DNA of 64,000 nucleotides, taken from NCBI RefSeq assembly GCF_013387485.1, contig NZ_JABBXB010000006.1, positions 62,001 through 126,000 of the forward strand, in the 5' to 3' direction. The position numbers and the translations under genes are program-made. Source of the stretch: Stenotrophomonas sp. SAM-B. GTDB taxonomy: Bacteria > Pseudomonadota > Gammaproteobacteria > Xanthomonadales > Xanthomonadaceae. This document shows positions 15,443 to 23,635 of the stretch, piece by piece. How positions within the stretch are numbered: position 1 is the first letter of the stretch; the number at the start of each line of letters is the position of its first letter. A model generated the notes under the pieces. The model searched no databases, was not told the DNA's origin, and saw nothing but the letters and a program-made list of their open reading frames with translations.

Positions 15443-16735
15443 TCAGGCCGCCCGTTCCGCGTTGAACTGCTCTTCCTCGGTGGAGCCGCTCAGGGCGGTG
15501 GTCGAGGACTGGCCCTGCTGGATCGCCTGGGTCACCGCGTCGAAGTAGCCGGTGCCGACCTCGCGCTGGTGCTTGACCGCCGTGAAGCCCCGGTCGGCGG
15601 CGGCGAACTCGGCCTCCTGCAGCTCCACGAAGGCGCTCATCTGGCGGCGGGCGTAACCGTGGGCCAGGTTGAACATCGAGTAGTTCAGGGCGTGGAAGCC
15701 GGCCAGGGTGATGAACTGGAACTTGTAGCCGTAGGTGGCGATCTCCTTCTGGAAGGTCGCGATCGTGGCGTCGTCCAGGTTCTTCTTCCAGTTGAAGCTG
15801 GGCGAGCAGTTGTAGGCCAGCAGCTTGCCCGGGAACTTGGCGTGGATGGCCTCGGCAAACTTGCGGGCGAACTCCAGGTCCGGCTTGCCGGTCTCGCACC
15901 AGATCAGGTCGGCATAGGGCGCATAGGCCAGGCCGCGGCTGATCGCCTGGTCCAGGCCGTTGCGGGTCTTGTAGAAGCCTTCCACGGTGCGCTCGCCGGT
16001 GGTGAACGGCTGGTCGTTGCCATCCACATCGCTGGTCAGCAGGTCGGCGGCCTCGGCATCGGTACGTGCCACCAGCAGGGTCGGCACGCCCATCACGTCG
16101 GCAGCCAGGCGGGCGGCGTTGAGCTTCTCGATCGCCTCGCGGGTCGGCACCAGCACCTTGCCGCCCATGTGCCCGCACTTCTTCACCGAGGCCAGCTGGT
16201 CCTCGAAGTGCACGCCGGCCGCACCGGCTTCGATCATCGCCTTCATCAGTTCGAAGGCGTTGAGCACGCCGCCGAAACCGGCTTCGGCATCGGCCACGAT
16301 CGGCTGCAGGAAGTCGATGTCATCCTTGCCCTCGGCATGGTGCAGCTGGTCGGCGCGCAGCAGGGTGTTGTTGATGCGCTTGACCACCGCCGGCACCGAA
16401 TCGGCCGGGTACAGCGACTGGTCCGGGTACATCTGGCCGGCCAGGTTGGCGTCGGCGGCGACCTGCCAGCCGGACAGGTAGATCGCGTTCAAGCCGGCCT
16501 TGACCTGCTGCATGGCCTGGTTGCCGGTCAGCGCACCCAGCGCGTTGACGAAGTCCTTCTCCTGCAGGTACGTCCACAGCTTCTCCGCGCCCAGCCGTGC
16601 CAGCGAGTGCTCCACGTGCACGGTGCCGCGCAGGCGCACCACGTCGGCGGCGGTGTAGTTGCGGGTGATCCCGGCCCAGCGCGGGTCGGTGTTCCAAGCG
16701 TGCTGGATCTGTTCGGCGGTCTGCAGGGTGCTCAT
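15443..16735 (-). CDS. aceA: Isocitrate lyase
   Basis: A 430-residue isocitrate lyase, the short bacterial form, splitting isocitrate to glyoxylate and succinate in the glyoxylate shunt. The signature [10 protein letters not shown] contains catalytic Cys187. The substrate and Mg-binding segments are also visible ([27 protein letters not shown]). It lies 52 bases downstream of malate synthase on the same strand, forming aceBA. No isocitrate dehydrogenase kinase/phosphatase is adjacent, unlike the E. coli aceBAK operon. Confidence 0.97.
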   Translation of the reverse strand: MSTLQTAEQIQHAWNTDPRWAGITRNYTAADVVRLRGTVHVEHSLARLGAEKLWTYLQEKDFVNALGALTGNQAMQQVKAGLNAIYLSGWQVAADANLAGQMYPDQSLYPADSVPAVVKRINNTLLRADQLHHAEGKDDIDFLQPIVADAEAGFGGVLNAFELMKAMIEAGAAGVHFEDQLASVKKCGHMGGKVLVPTREAIEKLNAARLAADVMGVPTLLVARTDAEAADLLTSDVDGNDQPFTTGERTVEGFYKTRNGLDQAISRGLAYAPYADLIWCETGKPDLEFARKFAEAIHAKFPGKLLAYNCSPSFNWKKNLDDATIATFQKEIATYGYKFQFITLAGFHALNYSMFNLAHGYARRQMSAFVELQEAEFAAADRGFTAVKHQREVGTGYFDAVTQAIQQGQSSTTALSGSTEEEQFNAERAA

Positions 16736-16787
16736 GTCGAATCTCCAAAGGGAACGGATGCGGTAACAGCAGGTGGATGGCGGGGGG

Positions 16788-18434
16788 TCAGTCGAGACGG
16801 TCGTAGGCGGGCAGGGTCAGGAAGTCGGTGAGCGCTTCGCGGCGGCTGAGTTCGGCCAGCAGCGCGATGGACTCGGGGATGCGGGCGCTGCCCGGCAGCG
16901 CGGTGGTATCGCCCAGCCGCGCCGGCAGCTGGGCCAGGGTGGCGTCGAGCAGGGCCAGGTCGATGGCGGTGCCGTCGTCCAGGTGCTGGCCGGGGGTATG
17001 CAGCCACTGCCACAGCTGGCTGCGGCTGATCTCGGCGGTGGCCGCGTCTTCCATCAGGTGGTGGATCGGCACGCAGCCATTGCCGTCCAGCCAGGCGGCC
17101 AGGTAGCGCACGCAGACTTCGACGTTGCCCTCGAAACCGGCGCGGGTGATGGTGCCGGTGGGCGCGGCGATCAGGTCGTCGCGGCCGACCTGCACGTCGT
17201 TGCGCAGCACGCGGTGCTGGTTCGGCCCGGGCATGTGTTCGTCGAAGATCGCCTGCGCGACCGGGATCAGCGCGGGGTGGGCGACCCAGGTGCCGTCATG
17301 GCCGGCGGTGACTTCGCGCAGCTTGTCCGCCCGCACCCGCGCCATCGCCTGCTCGTTGGCGGCCGCGTCGTGGTTGATCGGAATCTGCGCGGCCATGCCG
17401 CCCATCGCATGCGCGCCGCGGCGATGGCAGGTGCGGATCAGCAGCTCCGAATAGGCCTTCAGGAACGGCTGGGTCATCGTCACCTGGCCGCGCTCGGGCA
17501 GCACCTTGTCGGCGTGCCGGCGGAAGGTCTTGATGTAGGAAAAAATGTAATCCCAGCGGCCACAGTTCAGGCCGACGATGCGGTCGCGCAGCGCATGCAG
17601 GATTTCGTCCATCTCGAACACCGCGGGCAGGGTCTCGATCAGCACGGTGACCTTGATCTGCCCATGCGGCAGGCCGAGCATGCCTTCGATGTGCGACAGC
17701 GCGGTCTCCCACAGCGCCGCCTCTTCCATGCTCTGCAGCTTGGGCAGGTAGAAGTACGGTCCACGCTGCCTGCACATCAGCGTGCGGGCGTTGTGGAAGG
17801 CGAACACCGCCGCATCGAACAGGCCACCGGCGATCGGCTGGCCATCGATGCGCACGTGCTTCTCATCCAGGTGCCAGCCACGCGGGCGGACAATCAGCAC
17901 GGCCTGCTCGTTGAACGGCCGCAGCGTGTACTGCTTGCCCGGCTTCCCATCGACGGACGGGCCGGTGTGGGTCAGATCGCCACGCACCGCGCCGATCAGC
18001 GCCTGCTGGCCGGCCAGCAGATTGCGCCAGGCCGGGGCGGTGGAATCCTCGAAGTCGGCCATGAACACCTTGGCGCCGGAGTTCAGCGCGTTGATGACCA
18101 TCTTCGGGTCGGTCGGGCCGGTGATCTCCACCCGGCGGTCCTGCAGCGCTTCCGGCAGCGGGGCGACGTGCCAGTCGCCGCTGCGGATCTCGGCGGTATC
18201 AGCACGGAAGTCGGGCAGGCCGCCGCCATCGAAGAAAGCCTGGCGGGCCACCCGTGCCTGCAGCCGGCGCTGACGCTCCGGCTCCACCGCCCGGTGCAGC
18301 GACACCAGCAGCGCCAGTACCCCCGCCGGCAGCAGCGCGGACTGGCCCGCCAGCTGGGTGGTGAGGGCGATGCCGGGGGTGGCCGGTGCATCGGCGGGGG
18401 TGGGCTGGGCGGTGGCGTAAGCGACGGCGGACAT
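16788..18434 (-). CDS. aceB: Malate synthase A
   Basis: A 548-residue malate synthase of the A type that condenses glyoxylate with acetyl-CoA. Motifs in order: [10 protein letters not shown] (Mg/substrate region), [29 protein letters not shown] and GGMAAQIPI, all diagnostic of isoform A. The ATG at 18434 has AGGAG eight bases upstream (CAGGAGCCCGCC). First gene of aceBA, divergent from a LysR-type regulator across a 108-base gap. Confidence 0.97.
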   Translation of the reverse strand: MSAVAYATAQPTPADAPATPGIALTTQLAGQSALLPAGVLALLVSLHRAVEPERQRRLQARVARQAFFDGGGLPDFRADTAEIRSGDWHVAPLPEALQDRRVEITGPTDPKMVINALNSGAKVFMADFEDSTAPAWRNLLAGQQALIGAVRGDLTHTGPSVDGKPGKQYTLRPFNEQAVLIVRPRGWHLDEKHVRIDGQPIAGGLFDAAVFAFHNARTLMCRQRGPYFYLPKLQSMEEAALWETALSHIEGMLGLPHGQIKVTVLIETLPAVFEMDEILHALRDRIVGLNCGRWDYIFSYIKTFRRHADKVLPERGQVTMTQPFLKAYSELLIRTCHRRGAHAMGGMAAQIPINHDAAANEQAMARVRADKLREVTAGHDGTWVAHPALIPVAQAIFDEHMPGPNQHRVLRNDVQVGRDDLIAAPTGTITRAGFEGNVEVCVRYLAAWLDGNGCVPIHHLMEDAATAEISRSQLWQWLHTPGQHLDDGTAIDLALLDATLAQLPARLGDTTALPGSARIPESIALLAELSRREALTDFLTLPAYDRLD

Positions 18435-18500
18435 GGCGGGCTCCTGCGGTGCGGTTGAGCTCCACCGTGCGCCGCCGCGCCGATATTTGACAAAGCAGTT

Positions 18501-18533
18501 ATTGCAATGGCTTACATAAGGCGGGCTTATACT
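18501..18533. promoter_or_regulatory. aceB-lysR divergent control region
   Basis: It contains the palindromes ATTGCAAT (18501-18508) and CTTAcaTAAG (18511-18520), candidate LysR-type half-sites, and a good -10 box TATACT (18528-18533) for the LysR gene. With that -10, transcription would begin about 18540, making the LysR mRNA almost leaderless from ATG 18543. Confidence 0.5.
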
Positions 18534-18542
18534 CATGACGTC

Positions 18543-19508
18543 ATGACCACGCCGCGCACGCCAAGTCCCCGGTTTTCCTACAAATCCGACCGGCTCAAGC
18601 CGCTGCGGGCGTTCTGCCAGACGGTCCGCCTCGGCTCAGTCTCACGGGCAGCTGAGGCCCTGTTCGTCAGCCAGCCCGCCATCAGCCAGCAGTTGCAGGC
18701 CCTGCAGCGCGAACTCGGGGTCAACCTGTTCGAACGCAGTGGGCGCCGTCTGGTGCCCAGCCGCGAAGGCCAGCTGCTGTATGAAATGGCGCTGCCGCTG
18801 GTGGAGAACCTGGACGGGCTGGAGGCCAGCTTTCGCGACAAGGTGAAGGGGCTGGATGCCGGCGAGCTCAACATCGCGGCCAACAGCTCGACCATCCTGT
18901 ACCTGCTGCCGCGCATCGTGGAGCGCTTCCGCCAGCGCCACCCGGATGTCCGCCTGACCCTGCACAACGCGATCAGCGCCGACGGCACCGACCTGCTGCG
19001 CAGCGATGCGGCGGACCTGGCGGTGGGCTCGATGACCGATGTGCCGGCCGACCTCAGCTACGCCCCGGCCTATCGCTTCGAGCAGGTGCTGATCGCCCCG
19101 CCCGATCATCCGCTGGCGCACGGCGAACTGAGCCTGGAGGCGATCTCGCAGTACCCGCTGGTGCTGCCGCCCAAGCGCCAGATCACCTACCGGCTGGTGG
19201 ACCAGGTGTTCCAGCGGCATCGGCTGCCCTACACCGTGGCGCTGGAGGTCGGTGGCTGGGAAGTGATCAAGCAGTACGTCGCGATGGGCATGGGCATCTC
19301 GATCGTGCCGGCGCTCTGCCTCCACGATGCCGACCGCGAGAAGCTGGTGACGCGCTCGATGAGTGCGTGGTTCCCGGAGCGGAGTTATGGCGTGATCGTG
19401 CGGCGCGGGCGTTTCCTGTCACCGCAGGCGCGGGCATTCATCGAGCTGATCCAGCCGGACCTGTTCAGTCCGCGCAGCTATGATGAAAGTGGTCATTCCG
19501 AGCGCTGA
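18543..19508 (+). CDS. LysR-family regulator divergent from aceBA
   Basis: A 321-residue LysR protein: winged helix-turn-helix at about residues 20-80 (VSRAAEALFVSQPAISQQLQ), then the two-lobed inducer-binding domain, with a CysB-like stretch (GGWEVIKQYVAMGMG). An ATG at 18507 is in frame but precedes the predicted -10 box, so ATG 18543 is used. The divergent position makes it the probable regulator of the glyoxylate genes, perhaps in response to acetyl-CoA or another carbon signal; that is inferred. Ten bases separate it from a second LysR gene. Confidence 0.88.
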   Translation: MTTPRTPSPRFSYKSDRLKPLRAFCQTVRLGSVSRAAEALFVSQPAISQQLQALQRELGVNLFERSGRRLVPSREGQLLYEMALPLVENLDGLEASFRDKVKGLDAGELNIAANSSTILYLLPRIVERFRQRHPDVRLTLHNAISADGTDLLRSDAADLAVGSMTDVPADLSYAPAYRFEQVLIAPPDHPLAHGELSLEAISQYPLVLPPKRQITYRLVDQVFQRHRLPYTVALEVGGWEVIKQYVAMGMGISIVPALCLHDADREKLVTRSMSAWFPERSYGVIVRRGRFLSPQARAFIELIQPDLFSPRSYDESGHSER

Positions 19509-19518
19509 CGCACGCCCC

Positions 19519-20421
19519 ATGTCCATCGAACTCCGCCACCTGCGCTACTTCCTGGCCGTCGCCGAGACGCTGCACTTCGGCCGGGCGGCCGAGCGGCTGG
19601 GGATGTCGCAGCCACCGCTCAGCCAGCAGATCCGTCAGCTGGAAACGCTGCTCTGCGCGCGGTTGTTCCTGCGTGCGAACCGCCGCGTGGAACTCACCGA
19701 TGCCGGGCGCGTGCTGCAGGAACAGGCGCGCGAGGTGCTGGTGCGGGTGGAGACCGCGATCGATCTGACCCAGCGCGCGCAGCGCGGGGAAACCGGTGAG
19801 CTGCGCATCGGGCTGACCCGGGCTACGCCCCTGTCCACGCAGATTCCGCGTGCGATCTTCGCCTACCGCCAGCAGTTCCCGCAGGTGCAGTTGAAGCTGC
19901 GCGAGATGAACACCCTGCAGCAGATCGATGCGCTGATGGCCGGCGAACTGGATGTCGGGTTGATCCGCAAACGTGCCCTGCCCGCGCCCCTGATGTCACG
20001 CAAACTGTTCAGTGATCCGCTGGCGCTGGTGGTGCACGACCAGCATCCGCTGGTGCGTGATCTGCCCACCGATGCGGCGGTGGCGCTGCGGCTGTTCGCG
20101 CATGAGCCGTTCGTCGGCTTCCTGCGCGAGGTCGGCGCGGGCATCCACGATCATTTCATCGCGTTGTGCCGCAGCGCCGGCTTCACGCCGCGCATCGTGC
20201 AGGAAGCCGGGGAAGCTTCGACGCTGATCAGCCTGGCGGCTTCAGGCCTGGGCGTGACGGTACTGCCCGCCTCGTGCAGCCATATCCAGGTGGACGGGGC
20301 GCGCTTCGTCGCGCTCAGTGATCGTGCCGCCAGTTCAGAAGTGCACGTCGCCTGTCGGCGGGGTGCGGCGTCGCCGTTGATCGGGCACTTCACCCGTCTG
20401 CTGCAGGGTGTCAGCGGCTGA
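19519..20421 (+). CDS. LysR-family regulator paired with an MFS efflux gene
   Basis: A 300-residue LysR protein starting MSIELRHLRYFLAVAE, with the helix-turn-helix around GRAAERLGMSQPPLSQQI and a standard substrate-binding domain. It follows the preceding LysR gene after ten bases and overlaps the convergent MFS gene tail-to-tail by 11 bases. The combination of this LysR subtype with this MFS subtype recalls E. coli ynfL/ynfM, which are divergent there. Regulation of the transporter is likely but not shown. Confidence 0.87.
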   Translation: MSIELRHLRYFLAVAETLHFGRAAERLGMSQPPLSQQIRQLETLLCARLFLRANRRVELTDAGRVLQEQAREVLVRVETAIDLTQRAQRGETGELRIGLTRATPLSTQIPRAIFAYRQQFPQVQLKLREMNTLQQIDALMAGELDVGLIRKRALPAPLMSRKLFSDPLALVVHDQHPLVRDLPTDAAVALRLFAHEPFVGFLREVGAGIHDHFIALCRSAGFTPRIVQEAGEASTLISLAASGLGVTVLPASCSHIQVDGARFVALSDRAASSEVHVACRRGAASPLIGHFTRLLQGVSG

Positions 20422-21685
20422 GCGCGAGCGCGGCGGTGCCCGGTTGCACGCGTTGCCCCAAGCGCCAGGCGATCACGCCACCGGCCACGGTCAGTACGCC
20501 GACGAAGCCGCACACGCCCAGCCAATCCCAGTGCGTGTAGAACACGCCGCCGAGCACACCCGCCACGCTGGAACCCAGGTAGTAGGCGAACAGGTACAGG
20601 GCGGATGCTTCGGCCCGCATCGCACCGGCGCGGCTGCCGACCCAGCTGCTGGCCACCGAGTGACCGCCGAAGAAGCCGAACGTCACCAGCGCGATGCCGG
20701 CGGCCATGCAGCCCAGCCACGGCATCGCCAGCAGCACGATGCCCAGCGCGATCAGTCCATAGCAGATCGCCAGCACGCGGCTGCGGCCATGGCGGTTGGC
20801 CTGCTGCCCCATCCAGGCCGAGCTGAAGGTGCCGACCAGGTACACGCTGAAGATCAGGCCGACCACGGTCTGGCTGAGGCCGTAGGGCGGCGCCAGCAGG
20901 TGGAAACCGAGGTAGTTGTAGAGGGTGACGAACACGCCCATCAACACGAAGGCGGTGGCGAACAACCACGGCAGGCCGGGATCGCCGAACAGACTGCGCC
21001 AGCGCGCGGGCAGTTCGCGCAGGCCGCCACGGCGGCGCTGGAAGTGGCGCGACGGCGGCAGCTGGATCCACAGCAGCACGGTACTGAGCAGCGCGATCAG
21101 CGACACCACGCCGATGCCCCAGCGCCAGCCCCAGTGGTCGGCCACGATGCCCGCGATGAGGCGACCGCTCATGCCGCCGATCGCGTTGCCGCCGATGTAC
21201 AGGCCCATCGCCAGGCCCAGCGCGCGGCTGTCCATTTCTTCGGCGAGGTAGGTCATGCCCACCGCCGGTACGCCACTGAGCGCGATGCCGAGCAGCGTGC
21301 GCAGCACCAGCAGCGTGGTCCAGTCATCCACCATCGCCGTGGCGACGGACAACACGCTGGACGCCAGCAGCGCCGCGACCATCACGCTGCGGCGCCCGAT
21401 GCGGTCGGAGATCAATCCCGCGATCAGCATGGAGACCGCCAGCAGACCGGTGGTCAGCGACAGGGTCAGCGCACTGTTGGCCGCGGAGACACCGAAGTGG
21501 CGACTGAATTCGGGCAGCAGCGGCTGCACCGTGTAGAGCAGCCCGAAGGTGGAGAAGCCGGCCAGGAACAGCGCGGCCGCCGTGCGCCGGAAGGCCGGGG
21601 TGCCCTGATGGATCTGGTCGCCGGCCGGCGCTGCGGTGGTGGTCGGGGGGCTGCGGTCGGGGACCGCTGCGGTGTCGCCATTCAT
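20411..21685 (-). CDS. MFS transporter (YnfM-like)
   Basis: A 424-residue major facilitator with about 12 membrane helices after a 45-residue polar N terminus. The inter-helix-2/3 signature is present (GLISDRIGRRSVMV). The sequence is of the arabinose/chloramphenicol-efflux type (YTVQPLLPEF, LYLGG-like YIGGNAIGGMSGR, FGFFGGHSVASSW). ATG 21685 (MNGDTAAV) was chosen; the 38 in-frame codons above it do not look coding. Substrate unknown. It is convergent with a LysR gene. Confidence 0.87.
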   Translation of the reverse strand: MNGDTAAVPDRSPPTTTAAPAGDQIHQGTPAFRRTAAALFLAGFSTFGLLYTVQPLLPEFSRHFGVSAANSALTLSLTTGLLAVSMLIAGLISDRIGRRSVMVAALLASSVLSVATAMVDDWTTLLVLRTLLGIALSGVPAVGMTYLAEEMDSRALGLAMGLYIGGNAIGGMSGRLIAGIVADHWGWRWGIGVVSLIALLSTVLLWIQLPPSRHFQRRRGGLRELPARWRSLFGDPGLPWLFATAFVLMGVFVTLYNYLGFHLLAPPYGLSQTVVGLIFSVYLVGTFSSAWMGQQANRHGRSRVLAICYGLIALGIVLLAMPWLGCMAAGIALVTFGFFGGHSVASSWVGSRAGAMRAEASALYLFAYYLGSSVAGVLGGVFYTHWDWLGVCGFVGVLTVAGGVIAWRLGQRVQPGTAALALSR

Positions 21686-21817
21686 GCCGGTAAGGCCCGC
21701 GTGGACGGGCCGGAGCGAGGAGTCAGCGCTCAGGATAGGCAGCGCGGACAGGTCGATCCATAACCTGATAGGTCTGGATCGAGACGATCCAGATATCAAT
21801 TCAGATCACGGCCGGGA

Positions 21818-22450
21818 TTACAGCGCCTGCCAGGTCAGGCCTTCGCCGCGCCGGTAGTAGACGTGCGAGGCCTTGCCATACAGCGCGCTGGCCTGGACCA
21901 GACCGAAGAAGCGGCCGTCGGCGCTGTTGCCGCGGTGGTCGCCGAGCATCAGCACCTCGCCCGCCGGGACGGTCAGCCCGGTGATGTCGGGCCCGCCGCC
22001 CTGGCCCAGATCCAGCTGCGCCAGATGCGGGCCGAAGTCTTCGATTTCGCCGACGCCGGCCTGGGCCAGCGGATGGCCGTTGATGCTCAAGTGGCCGTCG
22101 TGCAGCTCGACCCGATCACCCCCGACAGCCGCGATACGCTTGATCAGGCGGGTGCCGTCCTGCGGCGAATCGAATACCGCCACGTCACCGCGCTGCGGCT
22201 GGCCGGTGTGCAGCAGCTCCACCGAGGTGAACGGCAGGCGCACGCCGTAGGCGCGCATGTCCACCACCACCCGGTCGCCGGGCATCAGCGTGTGCTGCAT
22301 CGAGCCGCTGGGCACCTGGTAGTGGTTGGCCAAGGTGTCGCGCGCCGCGGCGAGCAGGCCGAGCATGACCAGCAGCGGCAGGGCTTCTTTCTTGAGCCAG
22401 CGCAGCAGGCGGTGGTCGGCGGGGGCAGAGGCGGCGGCGGGGGTGTCCAT
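21818..22450 (-). CDS. lepB: Signal peptidase I, short form
   Basis: An S26 signal peptidase of 210 residues. One N-terminal membrane helix (LPLLVMLGLLAAARDTL) is followed by the catalytic serine block VPSGSM (Ser50) and the general base Lys104 in RLIKRIAAVGGD; GDHRGNSADGR is the late conserved box. It removes signal peptides at the periplasmic face. It is shorter than the usual two-helix LepB and has no lepA-rnc-era neighbours, so it is probably a second, accessory signal peptidase rather than the housekeeping one. Confidence 0.88.
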   Translation of the reverse strand: MDTPAAASAPADHRLLRWLKKEALPLLVMLGLLAAARDTLANHYQVPSGSMQHTLMPGDRVVVDMRAYGVRLPFTSVELLHTGQPQRGDVAVFDSPQDGTRLIKRIAAVGGDRVELHDGHLSINGHPLAQAGVGEIEDFGPHLAQLDLGQGGGPDITGLTVPAGEVLMLGDHRGNSADGRFFGLVQASALYGKASHVYYRRGEGLTWQAL

Positions 22451-22628
22451 ACGGGCGCTCCAGGGAGTGTGTGGCTGTGACCGGACGGGAGGCGGGCAAG
22501 TTCCCTGGCCGGGTCCGAAAAAGCTACGCACTGTTTACGCCGGGCCGGCCGGGTTGGCATCGCGGTTTTACGGGGCGCGGCCGCATCGTGGCGACACCGC
22601 GCCGAAGGGCGCTTCGAAGAGACGTTCC

Positions 22629-23039
22629 ATGACCATCCTGCTGATCCGGCATACACCGTCGAACGCCGTGCCGGACGCGTCGCCGCTGCCTGCGCGGGTC
22701 GCCGGGCACCGCCTGGCCTGCCGCGACTGCGACTCCCTGCCGGCCCTGGTGCGCTGCCTGCAGCGTGCCCAGCGCAGCCGCCCGGCGCTGGTCCTGATCG
22801 CCACCGCGGCGGTCGATGCACCGCAATGGGCCCGTTATGGCCAAGCGCTGCGCACCGCGCTGGAGGACCTGCCGGCGCCGTACATCGAGATGGCCAGCAA
22901 CGACGACGACGCGCTGGACGAGCACCTGCATCCGCAGCATGCTCCGGCCGCGCGGGTGGTGTGCAGCAGCGGCCGCCAGGATGCGTGTCGCCTGTCGTTG
23001 GCGATCGCCGCTCATCGCCTGCAGGCCGTGGAGGGCTGA
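22629..23039 (+). CDS. Degenerate type II dehydroquinase-like protein, copy 1
   Basis: A 136-residue protein of no assigned function. Its layout follows type II 3-dehydroquinate dehydratase: an opening strand TILLIRH, a strand/helix ending VLIATAAVD where the enzyme has INPAAxTHTS, LPAPYIEMASND where it has the VEIHLSN block, and a final helix RLSLAIAAHRL. Catalytic elements are missing: no GPNLN, no catalytic Tyr, and no His in the IEM segment. Three bases separate it from a second, related gene, so the two probably act together. The fold assignment is by eye; the function is unknown. Confidence 0.6.
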   Translation: MTILLIRHTPSNAVPDASPLPARVAGHRLACRDCDSLPALVRCLQRAQRSRPALVLIATAAVDAPQWARYGQALRTALEDLPAPYIEMASNDDDALDEHLHPQHAPAARVVCSSGRQDACRLSLAIAAHRLQAVEG

Positions 23040-23042
23040 ACC

Positions 23043-23492
23043 ATGTCGATCTTCATCATCCGTGGGCCGGAAGCGGCCGGGCAGCTGATCCGTACCGCGC
23101 AGCCGCTGCCGGCGCTGGTCCTGAAATCCCTGGTACATCGCGCGATCGATGCGGGCACCACGGTGGCGATCCGCGCCTGCGGCTCGGAGCAGGAGCTGCT
23201 GGATGCGCTGCGCGTGGCCGATCACAGCCGCGGCGAAGTCACCCTGCTCGATCCCGGTGCGTGTGTGGACAGCGCGCGGCTGCAGCGCCTGCTGCCGCAT
23301 CTGCACAACGCTTACGTGGAAGTGCACGACGACGATGCGCGCGCCCCCGAGGCGTGCCTGCCGGCGGATGTGGGCCAGCGCATCGGCGTGGCGCGCGGGT
23401 ACTGCGCGCAGAGTTACATGCACGCGCTGGAGATCGCGCTGGATCACCTGGGGTGCAGTGAGATCGCCGAAGGCGTGCACGTAGGGACGTGA
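23043..23492 (+). CDS. Degenerate type II dehydroquinase-like protein, copy 2
   Basis: A 149-residue protein that aligns by eye along most of type II dehydroquinase: LVHRAIDAG, CGSEQELLDAL for SNxExxLI, LLDPGACVDSA for INPAAxTHTS, AYVEVHDDD for VEIHLSN, and GYCAQSYMHALE for the closing helix. The N-terminal GPNLN and the catalytic-Tyr loop are reduced to RGPEAAGQ, so dehydratase activity is unlikely although the VEVH His remains. GGAGG lies eight bases upstream, inside the end of the first gene. Possibly a scaffold or ligand sensor. Confidence 0.65.
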   Translation: MSIFIIRGPEAAGQLIRTAQPLPALVLKSLVHRAIDAGTTVAIRACGSEQELLDALRVADHSRGEVTLLDPGACVDSARLQRLLPHLHNAYVEVHDDDARAPEACLPADVGQRIGVARGYCAQSYMHALEIALDHLGCSEIAEGVHVGT

Positions 23493-23523
23493 TGCGCGGG
23501 GTCGGTGGGGCGGCAACCCAAAA

Positions 23524-23552
23524 AAAACGGCAGGGTTTCCCCCTGCCGTTTT
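23524..23552. terminator. Bidirectional Rho-independent terminator
   Basis: A 12-bp stem (AAAACGGCAGGG / CCCTGCCGTTTT) with a 5-base loop and T/A runs on both sides. It lies between the convergent dehydroquinase-like gene and the M3 peptidase gene and can serve both. Confidence 0.88.
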
Positions 23553-23597
23553 CGTTTCAGCATGTACCGGTGGCAGGCGTATCGGCCAGTCACCGGC

Positions 23598-23623
23598 GTA
23601 CCGACCAACGGTCGGTACCTACC
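23598..23623 (-). repeat. REP/SMAG-like palindrome
   Basis: A perfect 9-bp palindrome, GTACCGACC AAC GGTCGGTAC, followed by CTACC (GTAG on the minus strand). Confidence 0.75.
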
Positions 23624-23635
23624 GGGATGCCGCGA

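Noticed and set aside
22629..23492. Pair of pseudogenes of a dehydroquinase gene
   Set aside because: Both frames are intact, have ribosome sites and lie three bases apart; decay would have produced stops or frameshifts.
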